This document shows, piece after piece, positions 22,561-33,661 of a DNA stretch of 64,000 bases (positions are counted from its first letter, which is position 1; each line of letters begins with the position of its first letter). The DNA is taken from positions 2,790,001 through 2,854,000 of the forward strand of contig NC_065549.1 in assembly GCF_022605725.1 (NCBI RefSeq), read 5' to 3'. Made by a program: the position numbers and the translations under genes. The notes under the pieces were generated by a model. That model was not told the DNA's origin. It made no database searches and worked only from the letters and a program-made list of their open reading frames with translations. Source of the DNA: Anthonomus grandis grandis. Taxonomy: Eukaryota; Arthropoda; Insecta; Coleoptera; Curculionidae.

Positions 22561-22780
22561 TTTTCTTTATTTTTTCTGAATGTGATATTCATGTCTTCAT
22601 TCACTTTGGTGCGACGTAGATCCGAGGTAATCAGAAGCTGCCTTACGCTGGATAGCTTGACGTGAAAACCGGAATCATTAGGTTTAAACATTTCACGAAA
22701 TGTCATCTACTTCCTTTGAAAATACTGTTCAAAAGCAAGTTTGGGCTTAGGCCTAGTCAAGGTCCACAATCCCAAATTTC
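22560..22780. other. Transition between S2 and S3 repeats
   Basis: Unique-looking sequence with no supported feature. Confidence 0.35.
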
Positions 22781-25060
22781 CTAGAATGTTTCTTTTCTCA
22801 TCTACCTGGGAGTAATAAATTATGTTCTTAGTCCAGTGATTTACAACCTAAAAGAACCTATAGAAAAAAGAAGAGGAAGAATAGTTCAATTCGTCCAGGC
22901 AGTTGGAAATGTGCTTTTTCAACCCCATGGAGTTTCCCCAATCCCAAATTGCCTGAAATGGTTTCGTCTCAAGTGCCTGGAAGAATTCAATTATGTTCTC
23001 AGCCTAGGAACTTGAAAACTGCTCCCAAATATGGAAAAAGGAAGAATAGTTGAATTCGTCCAGGCAGTTGGAAATGCGCTTTTTCAACCCCATGGATTTT
23101 ATCACAACTGCCTTGAAAAAATGGATTAAATTCTTAACCTAAGAACTTAATCTATGGAAAAAAGAAGAGTAGAAACAATTCAATTCAACTGTGTTTCTTC
23201 ATTCCCATAAGCTCTAAAATCCCAAATTAACTGGAATGTTTTATTTTCCAATTGCCTGGAATAAATAAATTATGTTCTCAGCTCAGAAACTTACAGCCTG
23301 GAAGAAAATATGGAAAAAAGAAGAGAAAAAATAATTTAATTCGTCCAGGCAAGTTGAAATTGTATCTGCTCAACCTCATGGATCTCCAAAACCACAAATT
23401 ACTTGAAATGTTTCCATCTCAACTGCCTGGAAAAATTCAATTATGTTCTCAACTCAGGGACTTTCAACATTGACGAAAATGTGCAAAAAAGAAGCGGAGG
23501 AATAATTTCATTGGTCCAGGTACTTGAAACTGTGTCTTTTCAACACAACAATAGAGTTCTTCAACACCAATTCAGTGGTGTTTCTTCAATCCCATGGGGA
23601 TCCAAAATCCCACATTAACTGGACTGTTTCCTTTTCCAATTTCCTGAAATAAATAAATTATGTTCTTAGTTCAGGAACTTGCAACCCGAAAGAAAACATG
23701 GAACAAGGAAGGTGAATGAACGTTCGTATGTCTTTTCAACCCCATGAAGTTCCACAATGCCAAATTGCCTGCAATGTTTCTATGTCAACTGCCTGAAAGA
23801 ACTCAATTATGTTCTCAGCCCAGGGACTCAACATTGACGAAAATATGGAAAAAAGAAGAGGAGGAATAATTTCATTGGTTCAGGTACTTGAAACAGTGTC
23901 TTTTCAATCCCATGGAGTTCTACAATCCAAAGTTGCCTGTAATCTTTCCATCTAAAATGCCTGGGAGAAACGAATTATGTACTCAGCCCAGGGGTTTGCA
24001 ACCTAGACGAAAATGTGGAAGAGAAGGAATAATTTTATTCATCCAGGTAGTTAAAATTCTGTTTTTTCAACCTAAAAGAGTTCCACAATCCCAAAATGAT
24101 TTCACCTCAACTGCCTGGAAGAAATGAATTATGTGTTCAGTCCAGGAACTTGCAACCCGCAAGAAAATTTGAAAAAAAGAAGAACAGGAATAATTTCGTA
24201 GGTTCAGGTTAAAAATGTGACGTTTCAACCCCTTGAAATTCCACAATTCCAACTGCCTGGGAAAAATGAATCGTGTGTTCAGCCTAGGGACTTGCAACCT
24301 GGAAGAAAATATGAAAAAAAAGAAGAGGAAGGTGAATTTTTAGTCAACATCCAGGCAGTTGAAACCATGTATTTTCAACTCCATGAAGTTCCACAATCTC
24401 AAATTGCCTGTAATGATTCCATCTCAACTGCCTGGAAGAACTCAATTATGTTCTCAGCCCAGGGACTCAACATTGACGAAAATATGGAAAAAAGAAGCGG
24501 AGGAATAATTTCATTGGTTCAGGTACTTGAAACAGTGTCTTTTCAATCCCATGGAGTTCTACAATCCAAAATTGCCTGAAATGTTTCCATCTAAACTGCC
24601 TGAGAGAAACGAATTATGTGCTCAGCCCAGGGGTTTGCAACCTAGACGAAAATGTGGAAGAGAAGGAATAATTTTATTCATCCAGGTAGTTAAAATTCTG
24701 TTTTTTCAACCTAAAAGAGTTCCACAATCCCAAAATGATTTCACCTCAACTGCCTGGAAGAAATGAATTATGTGTTCAGTCCAGGAACTTGCAACCCGCA
24801 AGAAAATTTGAAAAAAAGAAGAACAGGAATAATTTCGTAGGTTCAGGTTAAAAATGTGACGTTTCAACCCCTTGAAATTCCACAATTCCAACTGCCTGGG
24901 AAAAATGAATCGTGTGTTCAGCCTAGGGACTTGCAACCTGGAAGAAAATATGAAAAAAAAGAAGAGGAAGGTGAATTTTTGGTCAACATCCAGGCAGTTG
25001 AAACCATGTATTTTTAACCCCACGAAGTTCCAAAATTCGAAAATGTCTGAAATGATTTCA
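22780..25060 (+). repeat. ~130-215-bp tandem repeat (family S3) with 639-bp higher-order unit
   Basis: About fourteen monomers anchored by AATTATGTTCTCAGCCCAGG (near 22817, 22992, 23268, 23440, 23656, 23805, 23973, 24126, 24443, 24612, 24765 and others). Each also has AACTTGCAACCTGGAAGAAA, GGAATAATTTCATTGGTTCA, and AACTGCCTGGAAGAA. The block 23805-24350 recurs almost unchanged 639 bp later, so four monomers were duplicated as a unit. Open frames across it are by-products of the repeat. The array interrupts S2-like sequence: an ATCTCGAGTAGTGACTT word occurs at about 21230 and again at 25066. Confidence 0.85.
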
Positions 25061-25853
25061 TCTCGAATCTCGAGTAGTGACTTAGCACTTATCTCCGCTC
25101 AATTTTTTAAAAAAATGAAGTTCTTTCGCCATCTTGAAAATTTGAACTGTCAATTGTCATTTCTACTGGAACTGTCAACTTTAGAAAAATTCTGGAATAA
25201 TTTTGATTTATTTTCGCTTAAATATTTGGGATTTGTCAAGTGTCAACTGTCAAAGTAAAAAAATATGGCGCGAATTATATTTTTATTTAACTTTTATGGG
25301 TTTTCTTTTTTTTAGATTTAGACTTCGCCAATATTGACCACTTGTTTGACCAGTTTGAGAAGAGAGTAGTTGCGACAAGGACCAGAGAATATTTTTATCT
25401 CATTAAATCGGTTTTTAATTTCGTGTCGACTCTAAGAGATTTAATAGTCGAACCAGTTAAAACATATAAATTTATAGTATTGTGTAATGGGCACCTATAA
25501 ATAAGACTATTCGGTATTTCGAGAGGGCCGAATACAAAAAAAGCTTTTTCATTTAGAGAGTTATATGGACTGTTAACGTGTGCACTTAAAAACCCCGATG
25601 ATAGCTGCATAAGCGCCTGCTGCACTCGATACAATTTTGGTCCCTCACATATACTTTCAAAAGTGCCTCCATTTATTGTTTTTTTTAATTTTATTTCGAT
25701 GACCTGGTTTATTTGGAACTTTCGTATTTTCAATAGTTAATTCTATATTTTTTCGTAGTTTCATAGACGCCATCTTCGAAGCGATTCTTGATACATACAT
25801 TTGTAATACCACTTTAAGTTATTTATTACTTTTTATAGCAAGAATTCCTTATA
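25061..25853. other. S2-related flank with an unidentified minus-strand frame
   Basis: 25066-25270 resembles the S2 sequence (GCCATCTTGAAAATTTGAAC, TGTCAATTGTCATTTCTAC). The minus frame 25395-25733 (112 codons, starting MKIRKFQINQVIEIKLKKTI) includes PKLYRVQQALMQLSSGF and IYRCPLHNTINLYVL. It looks protein-like, but I do not recognise it; a decayed transposon or gene fragment is possible. Confidence 0.3.
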
Positions 25854-26147
25854 AAGTCGAAATTATACCCATTTGTATTTACATCATCCAGGTGAGAAAA
25901 AACGTATGGCGTAGATATTTTTGCCAATCAATATTAGGTTAGAAACTTTACCATCGCCTTCAGAAATTAATGGTCTGCTATGTATTTTTATACGTTCAGA
26001 AATTAACAAATGATTTATTTTAGCAGCATATTATTATATTTTTATATTCGTGTTTTATATTGTGTAAATTTAAAAAATCTTGTAGTATTTATTGTATTAT
26101 TAACAAACTTAACAATTAACAAATATTATTATAATTAATCATAAATA

Positions 26148-26370
26148 ATGGGACATAAACAACAAGTCCGAAACGGAATTGCACTTCAAATTGAGAATGT
26201 GATAGAGCGAGCCGCAGATGCAACAAAATTGAGCACAACAACGATCGCAAATATAAAGAAGAATGGGATAAAATCAGATCAGGATTACGCTGCTCATATA
26301 GTTTCCAAGCAAAAGACCGCAAAAACCAAATCTACAACATATTTTAAAAGTAGAATTCGGCACGAGCAGT
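26148..26370 (+). pseudogene. Inverted duplicate of the transposase N-terminal coding part
   Basis: The plus-strand frame MGHKQQVRNGIALQIENVIE with the following helix-turn-helix sequence is nearly identical to the minus-strand sequence at about 30900-31112. Homology stops abruptly at an AGAATTCGG/CAC sequence near 26360. It is not adjacent to the catalytic domain, so it cannot encode a full transposase. Confidence 0.7.
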
Positions 26371-27072
26371 AGACGTAACAAAACCGAGCTTACAAAAATT
26401 GTGAATAATGGTATAAAATTATTTTAACTCACTGGGAAAAATTTAAATACTGACAATTTAATTTACTTGTTCATGAAAAAAAATGCTGCTTGAAGGAATA
26501 TGTTAACACATTAAAATGAAAATACCATTCCAAAAAATAAAACATACAAACTCAAAAAAAACACGCCATATTGCATTACCAAGTTAACGAAATTGCAACG
26601 ATATGACTGAATACTAAAAACGACGATCATAAAATAAAATTTGCTAGAACAAAAAAAGCTTAATCAATCTCGTCAGTATTGTCAGAGTCAGAACTGAAAT
26701 CAGAGATATTTTCTTCGTCATCGTCGTCTTCGTCAGTCGTAATCACAAGTGGCAGAATGTCATAGGCATCATACACTTGTATTGCCTCCCAAGCCTTTTC
26801 AATTACCCTTTCTGTATGAAAAACATATTTTTGCCAATGATCTATAGAAATTTCGTTTATTACCCTTTGCCATGTAGTCAGAACTTCTGAAGGTTACCCC
26901 TTAAAATTGGAAATATATTGATCATATTTTCGTTTACATTCCGACCATACCATTTCAATTGCATTAAACTGGCAATGATATGGTGGCAGTCGCAAAATTT
27001 TGTGTCCTAATAGTATTCATCAAGGAAGTACTTTTTTTCACTAGGGCAGTTTCTGCGTGCAATACTTCATAT

Positions 27073-30029
27073 CAGTGGCGAAACTACCGGTGTGCCATGT
27101 GTGCGAGGCACACGGGCCTCTTTCGTTCAGTACATGTTACATGTTCTATTATACTAGTACTTTATAACATAACTACGGAGCGAGTTAGATGTGTGGGTGT
27201 AAAGTGTAGTTATTTAAAATAAAAATGAGTAGCTATAAATATAAATCCGGTGCGCAAAAACGCAAAGAACTTGAGGGGGCAAATGCAAAGAAAGTGAAGC
27301 TTCCAAAAATTACTTCTTTCTTTATTTTTTTATTTGCATTTTTGTGCTTTTTAGATGAAATTGAGGAAAATATCACACCATTGGTAGAAGGCCCTAGTAG
27401 CACTAGCAAGTTAGAATTAGAATGCAAAATAAGTAGTGATAGTAGTAGTATTAGTGGAGAAGTTAAATCAACGGCTGTGGCTGAGGCAAAGCAACCACTT
27501 TCACACACTGATAAAGGATATTACGATCCTAACTGCATTAACAGATGAACAGAAAATGTTTTTAGTTACTAATGAACCCTGTAGACCATTAGGCCCCTTT
27601 CCTAAAAATGAACAAGGTAGGAGTTTTTCATCTTTTTACTACACTAAAACGAGTATGTCAGGAATAAAAACTGAGCGTTTGTGGCTTTGCTACTCGAAAG
27701 TCCTGGACAAATGCTACTGCCTGCCTTATTCGTTGTTTGGGCAGGCTAACGATGTTCTTGAGGCCGGATCTAATGATTGGAGACATCTTCAACAAGCAGT
27801 CAACAGGCATGAGCAAAAGCTTAACCATAACGTTTCTTGCGCCGTATTTGATCGCTGGAGATTAAATAAAACTATCGATGTTGAGCTTGATTTGAAAATT
27901 CGACATGAAATTAATGTTTGGAGACAAGTTTTGGAGCGTGTGGTAGAAGTTACACTTACATTAGCATGTTGCAATATGCCATTTATAGGTCACGACGAAA
28001 CTAAGAATTCTAAAAATCCCGGAGTTTTTTGATCTGTGATAAATCTGCTTGCCAAATTTGACCCGGTTTTACGCAATTTAGTAGAAAATAAGAAAAAACA
28101 TTCTACCACTTACTTAAGTCCCGTTGTTCAAAACGAGGTTATTGAACTGCTAGGTAACACAAATAAACAAAATATAATTAAAAATATAAAAGCTTCTCGA
28201 TTTTTTTCGGTTATTATCGATACCACATAAGATATTGCTAAAATAGATCAGCTAAGTGTAATTATAAGATATGTAACCACAAATTTTATAAAAAATAATC
28301 CATTTCAAATTATAATTCAGGAATCATTTTTGGAGTTTAATCCAGTAAAAAGCCAAACTGGTCTGGCTTTAAGCATAACGATATTAGACATTCTACGCAA
28401 AAATGAACTACCCTTAGAAAGACTTCGTGGGCAAGGTTATGACGGCGCGGCAAATATGAGTGGCATATACAATGGTGTTCAAGCCGAGATTTTAAAAGTC
28501 ACCAAACGCCTTATATGTGCACTGCGCTGCGCATAATTTAAATTTAGTTTTGAACGACGCTGTAAGAAGTGTTGAGGAGGTCAGAAATTTTTATTGATTT
28601 GGTTGAGAATGTCTATGTTTTTTTTAGTCAGCATTAAACGATGGGCGCTTTTGCAAAGTGTTACTAAGAGTAAAATAACTTGAAAAAAATTGACACCTAC
28701 CCGATGGTCATCAAGACACGATGCATTAGAAGCTCTTCGTTTTAGATAAATGTAGATATTTTAAAAGCACTGACAAAAATAATTTTAACCTCAATAAATA
28801 GATCAGAAGTTACTGAAGCAAAATCTTTAAGAAAGCACATGAAAGAATTTGAAACAGTTTTTCTTATTACCCTTCAAACTAAAATATTAAAAGTTATTGA
28901 TACTTTATCAAAAATTTTACAAAAAAAATATCAAAGTATTGAAGCTGCGTCCAAAATGTTTACAACGAACAGCTAATGAAACCATAAATAAAATAAGAAA
29001 TGACTTTGATTTTATGAAAACCGAAGCTGTTCAATTAGCAGGGCAATGGGGTACTACTAATAAATTTAAAAATAAAAGAATATCAAGACCAAAATTATAT
29101 TTTGACGATAAAAACAACCATTATCACGTTCAAACAAATGATGATTGGTGGAGAATAAACGTTTTTTTCAAAACAATAGATATAATAACAACTCAATTAA
29201 AAAATCGAAGTTCTGGGATTTTTAACATTTATTCCTATTTTCGTATTTTACCCGCAAGTATTTCACGAGATCCTTCTTTTTCTGACATTGAAACTCACGA
29301 AATGTGTCAAGCTCTGCACCTTAAATATTCGGAAGATATTGCGGATACAACTTCTTCCCAGGTGCTTTCTTTTAGAGAATATGTTTTAAGCACGACTTAA
29401 ATAATTTAACGTCTATTTTTGATTTATTAGATTTTATTGTTGTTAAAAATTAATTTCTCTTCGAGTTTCAGTGAGATTGTTACAGCTTGTAATATTTTTT
29501 TTGCCATTCCAGCTTCGGTTGCATCAGCTGAACGGTCTTTTTGAAAATTAAAGTTAATAAAAACATACTTAAGGAATTGCATGGCTGAAGAAAGATTATC
29601 AGCTTTAGCAATTATTTCCATAGAAAATGAGGAAGCTCGAAAAGTAGATATTGCTAATGTAATAACCGATTTTGCGCATTCAAAAGCTAGGAAAAAATAT
29701 TTTTTTGGTAGTTTATAATTGTTTTAGTGGTTTTTTCTTTAAATATTGTTTTTTGTTATTATTTTATGTATCTGTTTTTTATTTTATTTTATTTTATTAA
29801 TTATTGTTTTTCCATTTATTTTGATTTTGTGTTGTTTATATTTTTTTAAAATTATAGTGAGTTAGTGTCAACTGTTTTGTTTGTTCGCTGTACATGAAGA
29901 ATATATATAGCTCTTCCTAAAAAATTGTTTTACTTTTATTTATAATAAATAACCTATAGATTTTTGATTTTATTTGGGGCCCGGCAAAATTTTTGCACAC
30001 ACGCCCGTGGCTACTTTGTTACGCCACTG
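27073..30029 (+). mobile_element. ZMYM-type hAT element (dead), near-perfect 8-bp TSD
   Basis: Left end CAGTGGCGAAACTACCGGTG and inverted right end with TTGTTACGCCACTG share the CAGTGGCG hAT terminus. The 8-bp flanks CTTCATAT (27065-27072) and CTCCATAT (30030-30037) differ at one base, consistent with an aged target duplication. The insertion lies in the transposase of the 25854-31393 element, so it is the younger of the two. The coding region is broken. Confidence 0.88.
27225..29718 (+). pseudogene. hAT transposase, ZMYM/TTF-zinc-finger type, multiple breaks
   Basis: Starts MSSYKYKSGAQKRKELEGAN at 27225; after a frame change near 27520 it continues DEQKMFLVTNEPCRPLG. A TTF-type zinc finger is suggested by RLWLCYSKVLDKCYCLPYSLF (about 27677-27740). 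A DUF4371-like RNase H region follows: SVIIDTT then a stop at 28228, and GQGYDGAANMSG (about 28429-28465). The hAT dimerisation end reads PASVASAERSF, then TGA, then KLKLIKTYLR and EERLSALAIISIE (about 29510-29640). At least four stops or shifts make it inactive. Total length fits the family. Confidence 0.85.
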
Positions 30030-31393
30030 CTCCATATTTTATTTTTCATGGCTTTTTCTGGAAAGCCAATATTCTTTTTCTTCAACCATTCGGTCAGTCT
30101 CTGCTTTGTCCAAGATTTTCTCGGGATTTCTTCTAATAAACCAGAATGGTAACTTGCATTATCCATGATTATAAATGACTTTGGGGGAAGATTTGGAACC
30201 AGTTTTCGAAGTTTTTCCTGTTCATATTGTCATGATAATCTCCCGTCTTTAATCCACTCTTGAATATTAAATTTGCACCCTTGATGAAGCCATCTTTGGT
30301 TCCGGCGTGGACCACGATATAACGATGACCTTAAAAATAAAAGATAATTCAATTATCTTCTTTTAGAAATCATTCTCCCAGAACATAAATTTAATATAAT
30401 TAATAAGTAATGTTCCATGCACATACGAGTTGTGTATAGAGTTAAATTCCCTCATATTGTCTTAGAGAGAAATTCTATGAAACAGATGAAATTATAAAGT
30501 TAGAGGACCCCAACAAAGGCAATAGTTTTTATGCAAAAAAAAATCTAAAAAGATAATTTTTACCTTCATTGTTTTTCCTTGAATCCGTGTGCTTGGTGTC
30601 ATCTTGCCAGCTACTACGAAATGATCCCTTGCTAAAAATCCATGTCTCGTCAATGAAAACTTGAGTAAAACCTTCCGTACCCACATTTCTATTTTTGATA
30701 TACTACCTTAAAAAAATGATTCTTTTATGAACAATATTTGGCAAGTCCATCAAATATTTTCTGTTATTTGATTTTTTCCACTTGAAGCCTATATTGATCC
30801 ATCTTCTTAAGGAGTCAATGGAAAACTCAAAATATTCAATTTCTTCCCTGAACTTTTCTCTTATTGTTGCCAATATTACATATTCTTTTCTGGCGTACAT
30901 AGAATAAATTGTGCCCCGAATTCTATGTTTCAAATATGTTGTAATTTTGGTTTTTGCTGTCTTTTGCTTGGAAGATATACGGGCTGCGTAATCCTGATCT
31001 GATTTTATCCCATTCTTCTTTATATTTGCGATCGTTGTTGTGCTCAATTTTGTTGCATCTGCGGCTCGCTCTATCACATTCTCAATTTGAAGTGCAATTC
31101 CGTTTCGGACTTATTCCTTTTCCAGTTGAAAAAAAGCCAATACATTTAAAATCATCAGCTGTGATTGTTCATTATACCTATTATATCTTTTTTTAGGCAT
31201 TAGCTAACACTTTTCGAAATAACTTTCAAGAACAAGTTGACAAACCAATATTTTTGATTGACAGGGACGGATATTTCACATAACCTGATGAATAATCATC
31301 AGACACCAATTTTTTTCAAAAGTTTGTTGTCGCCGCTGTTTGGAATATGCTAAACAAAAATGACGTCATTACAAATGGGTATAATTTCGACTT

Positions 31394-32804
31394 TAATTAT
31401 AAGGTTCATTTTGAGTAACAAAAGTATTTACAATAGCTTTGTTTGTACATCCTGCATCTATCCCGAACCACAATTAAATTAAAAATATGCGCATAACACT
31501 TGTCCAGGATTTGTGTATAAATTTAATTTTGAATTATAAATATTAATTTTTTAATTCTAGCTAGATCTCATTCAATATAGGCCACGCCTATCCTTGGTAA
31601 AAATGCCATTCATAAATTTTTAATACGCCAAGAAAAATATCCAAGATGGCGTCCATTTTATTGCTACTATACTTACTGAGGGTGGGGGAGGAAAGGAATT
31701 TATATTTAAAAAAATCAACTCTACTACGAATAATGCTTATTTAATTATTAAGTCAAAAAATAATAATTTATATTTCTACATATAAAAAGGGCATTTCTTG
31801 CGATATAATTTATCCCGCACAAATAATATATTTACAGAGATTTGGCTTAGGTAGCTGTACGACTTTAAATTTAATTAAATTTAAAGAACTAAACATATTT
31901 ATATAATAATGACCCAGTGGCCATCAAGAGCATCCATTAACAAATATTAATATACAAGCCAGTGCAAAAAGTCCAATTTAAAAAAACACAATATAAAGAC
32001 TTTTTGACCCACCTAATCTGCTGTATCTACAGTACATACATAAATAACGTAACTACTATGATACATCTTAAATTATATATTTATAAATAAATATCGCTCC
32101 ATTTATAGAAGAAAGTCATCACTCAAAAAATTGCACTTTATAGATATATTATACAATAAACAATTCATAATATAATTTATGTGATATAGATCGTCACATT
32201 ATGACATTACCGACAGAAGGCATTAGTGTGTAGCCTAACTAAACTGGTTACAAATTAAGTATTTTTATAATATTATATGATCATTGTAACTTTTAAGCCA
32301 ATCATCATCAACTCTTGTGTTTTTTAATCTATACTTATTTTATGAAATTACTTTTTTAACGATGTATCACAATTAATATTAGTTTTTTGTAAAAACCTTT
32401 TTAAACTTATAAAATTCTCCAGATTTTCATAATATTCCAGGTATTTGGAGTAAAATCTGGTTTTATTCCAGGCATTTGGAATCATTTTTCACGTCTTCCA
32501 GTTATTTACAATATAATGTTTTTTATTTTGTTTTTATTGTTTCGATTTTCTTAAAGTTTTCTAGGTTGATAATTAATTTTTGTTTGATAATTTAGGAGTT
32601 CTTATCACCTGTTAATACTTTGAGGCCTTTAATTGGCCTGCAATACAAAAAAGTTAATAAAACATTAATCTTTAAACCGTTATTCTGACAGCTATTCATT
32701 TTTGACTTATAATGTTCTTCTATAAATGGATCGATGCGCATAAGGGACAAATCAACCAAATAATCCTGTTTCTTTTTAAAATCCCCCCGGTAAATTAAAC
32801 TAAA
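31394..32804 (-). other. Probable 3' UTR/downstream region of FoxF plus repeat relic
   Basis: AT-rich, no coding region. Near the FoxF stop it would be 3' UTR; minus-strand AATAAA signals occur at 32522-32527 and 32533-32538 and near 32463, any of which could end the transcript, but none can be chosen from sequence alone. 31560-31680 resembles the S2 repeat in inverse (GGCCACGCC, CAAGATGGCGTCC). Confidence 0.4.
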
Positions 32805-32971
32805 TCACATATTATACTTTACGGGGGCGTCGTAGTAAGTATGCGGGGTGTTGGATGACGGGGGTGAGGGTAGAGAGGCAGGCATGGTCGTCGAATGGGG
32901 CGGCGAGGGCATCACGTACGGTTTCCTATCACATTGGCTCGTTTGCATGCCGTTACTCGATGGACGCATCA
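32805..32971 (-). CDS. bin: FoxF/biniou forkhead factor, C-terminal exon
   Basis: Second coding exon of the FoxF gene. The acceptor reads TTTATTTAATTTCAG directly before 32971. The exon supplies two bases that complete the split codon from exon 1 (T+TG, Leu) and then reads MRPSSNGMQTSQCDRKPYVM, a Ser/Pro-rich stretch, and YYDAPVKYNM to TGA at 32805-32807. A CDRK-aromatic motif near the C-terminus is also, as far as I recall, a feature of FoxF proteins in other animals. That the exon belongs to FoxF rests on phase agreement, this motif and the absence of any other donor gene; no transcript was available. Confidence 0.75.
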
Positions 32972-33049
32972 CTGAAATTAAATAAAATAGATAAATCAAT
33001 AAATATACAGTTTTTAATATTCGAATCCGGTGGCAAACAGTGAATTTTT

Positions 33050-33132
33050 GCCATTGTAAATGTTAAAAATAAGATTTTTTTGTTCTCTCTACAACCCCTT
33101 TAAGTTTGTCCCACCAATTATGAAACACCCTG
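33050..33132 (+). mobile_element. Relic mariner/MITE right end
   Basis: ACAACCCCTTTAAGTTTGTC to ATGAAACACCCTG followed by TA closely parallels the mariner end at 10510-10556. The left end is not recognisable. Confidence 0.5.
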
Positions 33133-33134
33133 TA

Positions 33135-33660
33135 TGTAGGAAGTGGAAATAAAACAATAGTCAGCAATGGAAATTCAAGATGGCCGTAGCCGGTTAAGCC
33201 TTAAACGTCATCTGTCACTTGTCGTGTGTCATTGATGACGCAGCATGTGCCAGTAGCAGGTGTCACTTGTCATATGTCACTGATACTAAAAGTAACCGTT
33301 TTAAATTTTTGACATGGCAACGAATTAAAAAAAAAAGTGACAATAGTTAATATGGCGATCAAATTGAATAATAATTATTGTTGTACTTCGGATTTTGTTT
33401 AAATAAAGAAAAATATTCATTGTTAGCTTTATTACTTGGCTAAATTTTTGTGTTGCTTAGTTCTTTTTTAGTTTAGCATAATAAAAGTATCTTCATGTTC
33501 ATTGGCATCAAAAATGGCTTCTTGGAGAGTAATCTGACATAATATTTCTATCTTTTCTGATAGTTTAAGAGTTAATTTTCTTACATATCCAATCATTCCT
33601 AAAAATGATCTGACCGCTTCTTCCTTTTGAGGTCTTCTTATCTGGATCAGGGTGTATACA
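33135..33660. other. Intronic interval with CTGTCACTTGTCA words
   Basis: No coding region. 33205-33290 is dense in CTGTCACTTGTC, GTGTCATTGATGACG and GTCACTTGTCATATGTC words that also occur near 25140, 36310 and 42580, a dispersed repeat family of this genome. Confidence 0.4.
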
Positions 33661-33661
33661 T

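Larger units (their letters stand above)
26661..31200 (-). pseudogene. IS630/Tc1-type DDE transposase, interrupted
   Basis: Transposase of the host element, read right to left. It starts MPKKRYNRYNEQSQ at 31200, reaches a premature TAA near 31110 and continues VRNGIALQIENVIERAADA (helix-turn-helix region) to about 30700. Catalytic blocks follow: FIDETW (about 30660), GHRYIVVHAGTKDGF (about 30325-30290), and IMDNASYHSGLL (about 30165-30130). The hAT element interrupts at 30037/27065. After it come LPPYHCQFNAIEMVWSECKR (about 26980-26925, third acidic residue in NAIE) and an acidic tail ending SDNTDEID at 26661. The left-end copy has CAA where this one has TAA, so the stop is a C-to-T change. 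Additional stops and a frame change lie in the C-terminal half. Confidence 0.78.
25854..31393 (-). mobile_element. Tc1/mariner-superfamily element split by a hAT insertion
   Basis: Termini AAGTCGAAATTATACCCATT (then TGTA) at 25854 and the exact inverse ending at 31393 are flanked by TA on both sides (25852-25853, 31394-31395). The 5.54-kb span includes a 2.96-kb hAT element at 27073-30029; without it the element would be about 2.6 kb. The transposase is on the minus strand, in the two halves on either side of the hAT. A partial copy of its first coding part is also present in opposite orientation near the far end (26148-26370). Confidence 0.85.

Noticed and set aside
23252..25258. Multiple 70-130-codon frames in the S3 array
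   Set aside because: They repeat with the satellite unit, often with no stop because monomer length happens to suit; no protein family.
26352..26366. GAATTCGGCACGAG matches a common cDNA-library adapter
   Set aside because: The inverted paralogue near 30920 naturally reads AGAATTCGGGGCAC in the same place, so the word arises from element sequence by a 2-base difference and is not vector contamination.
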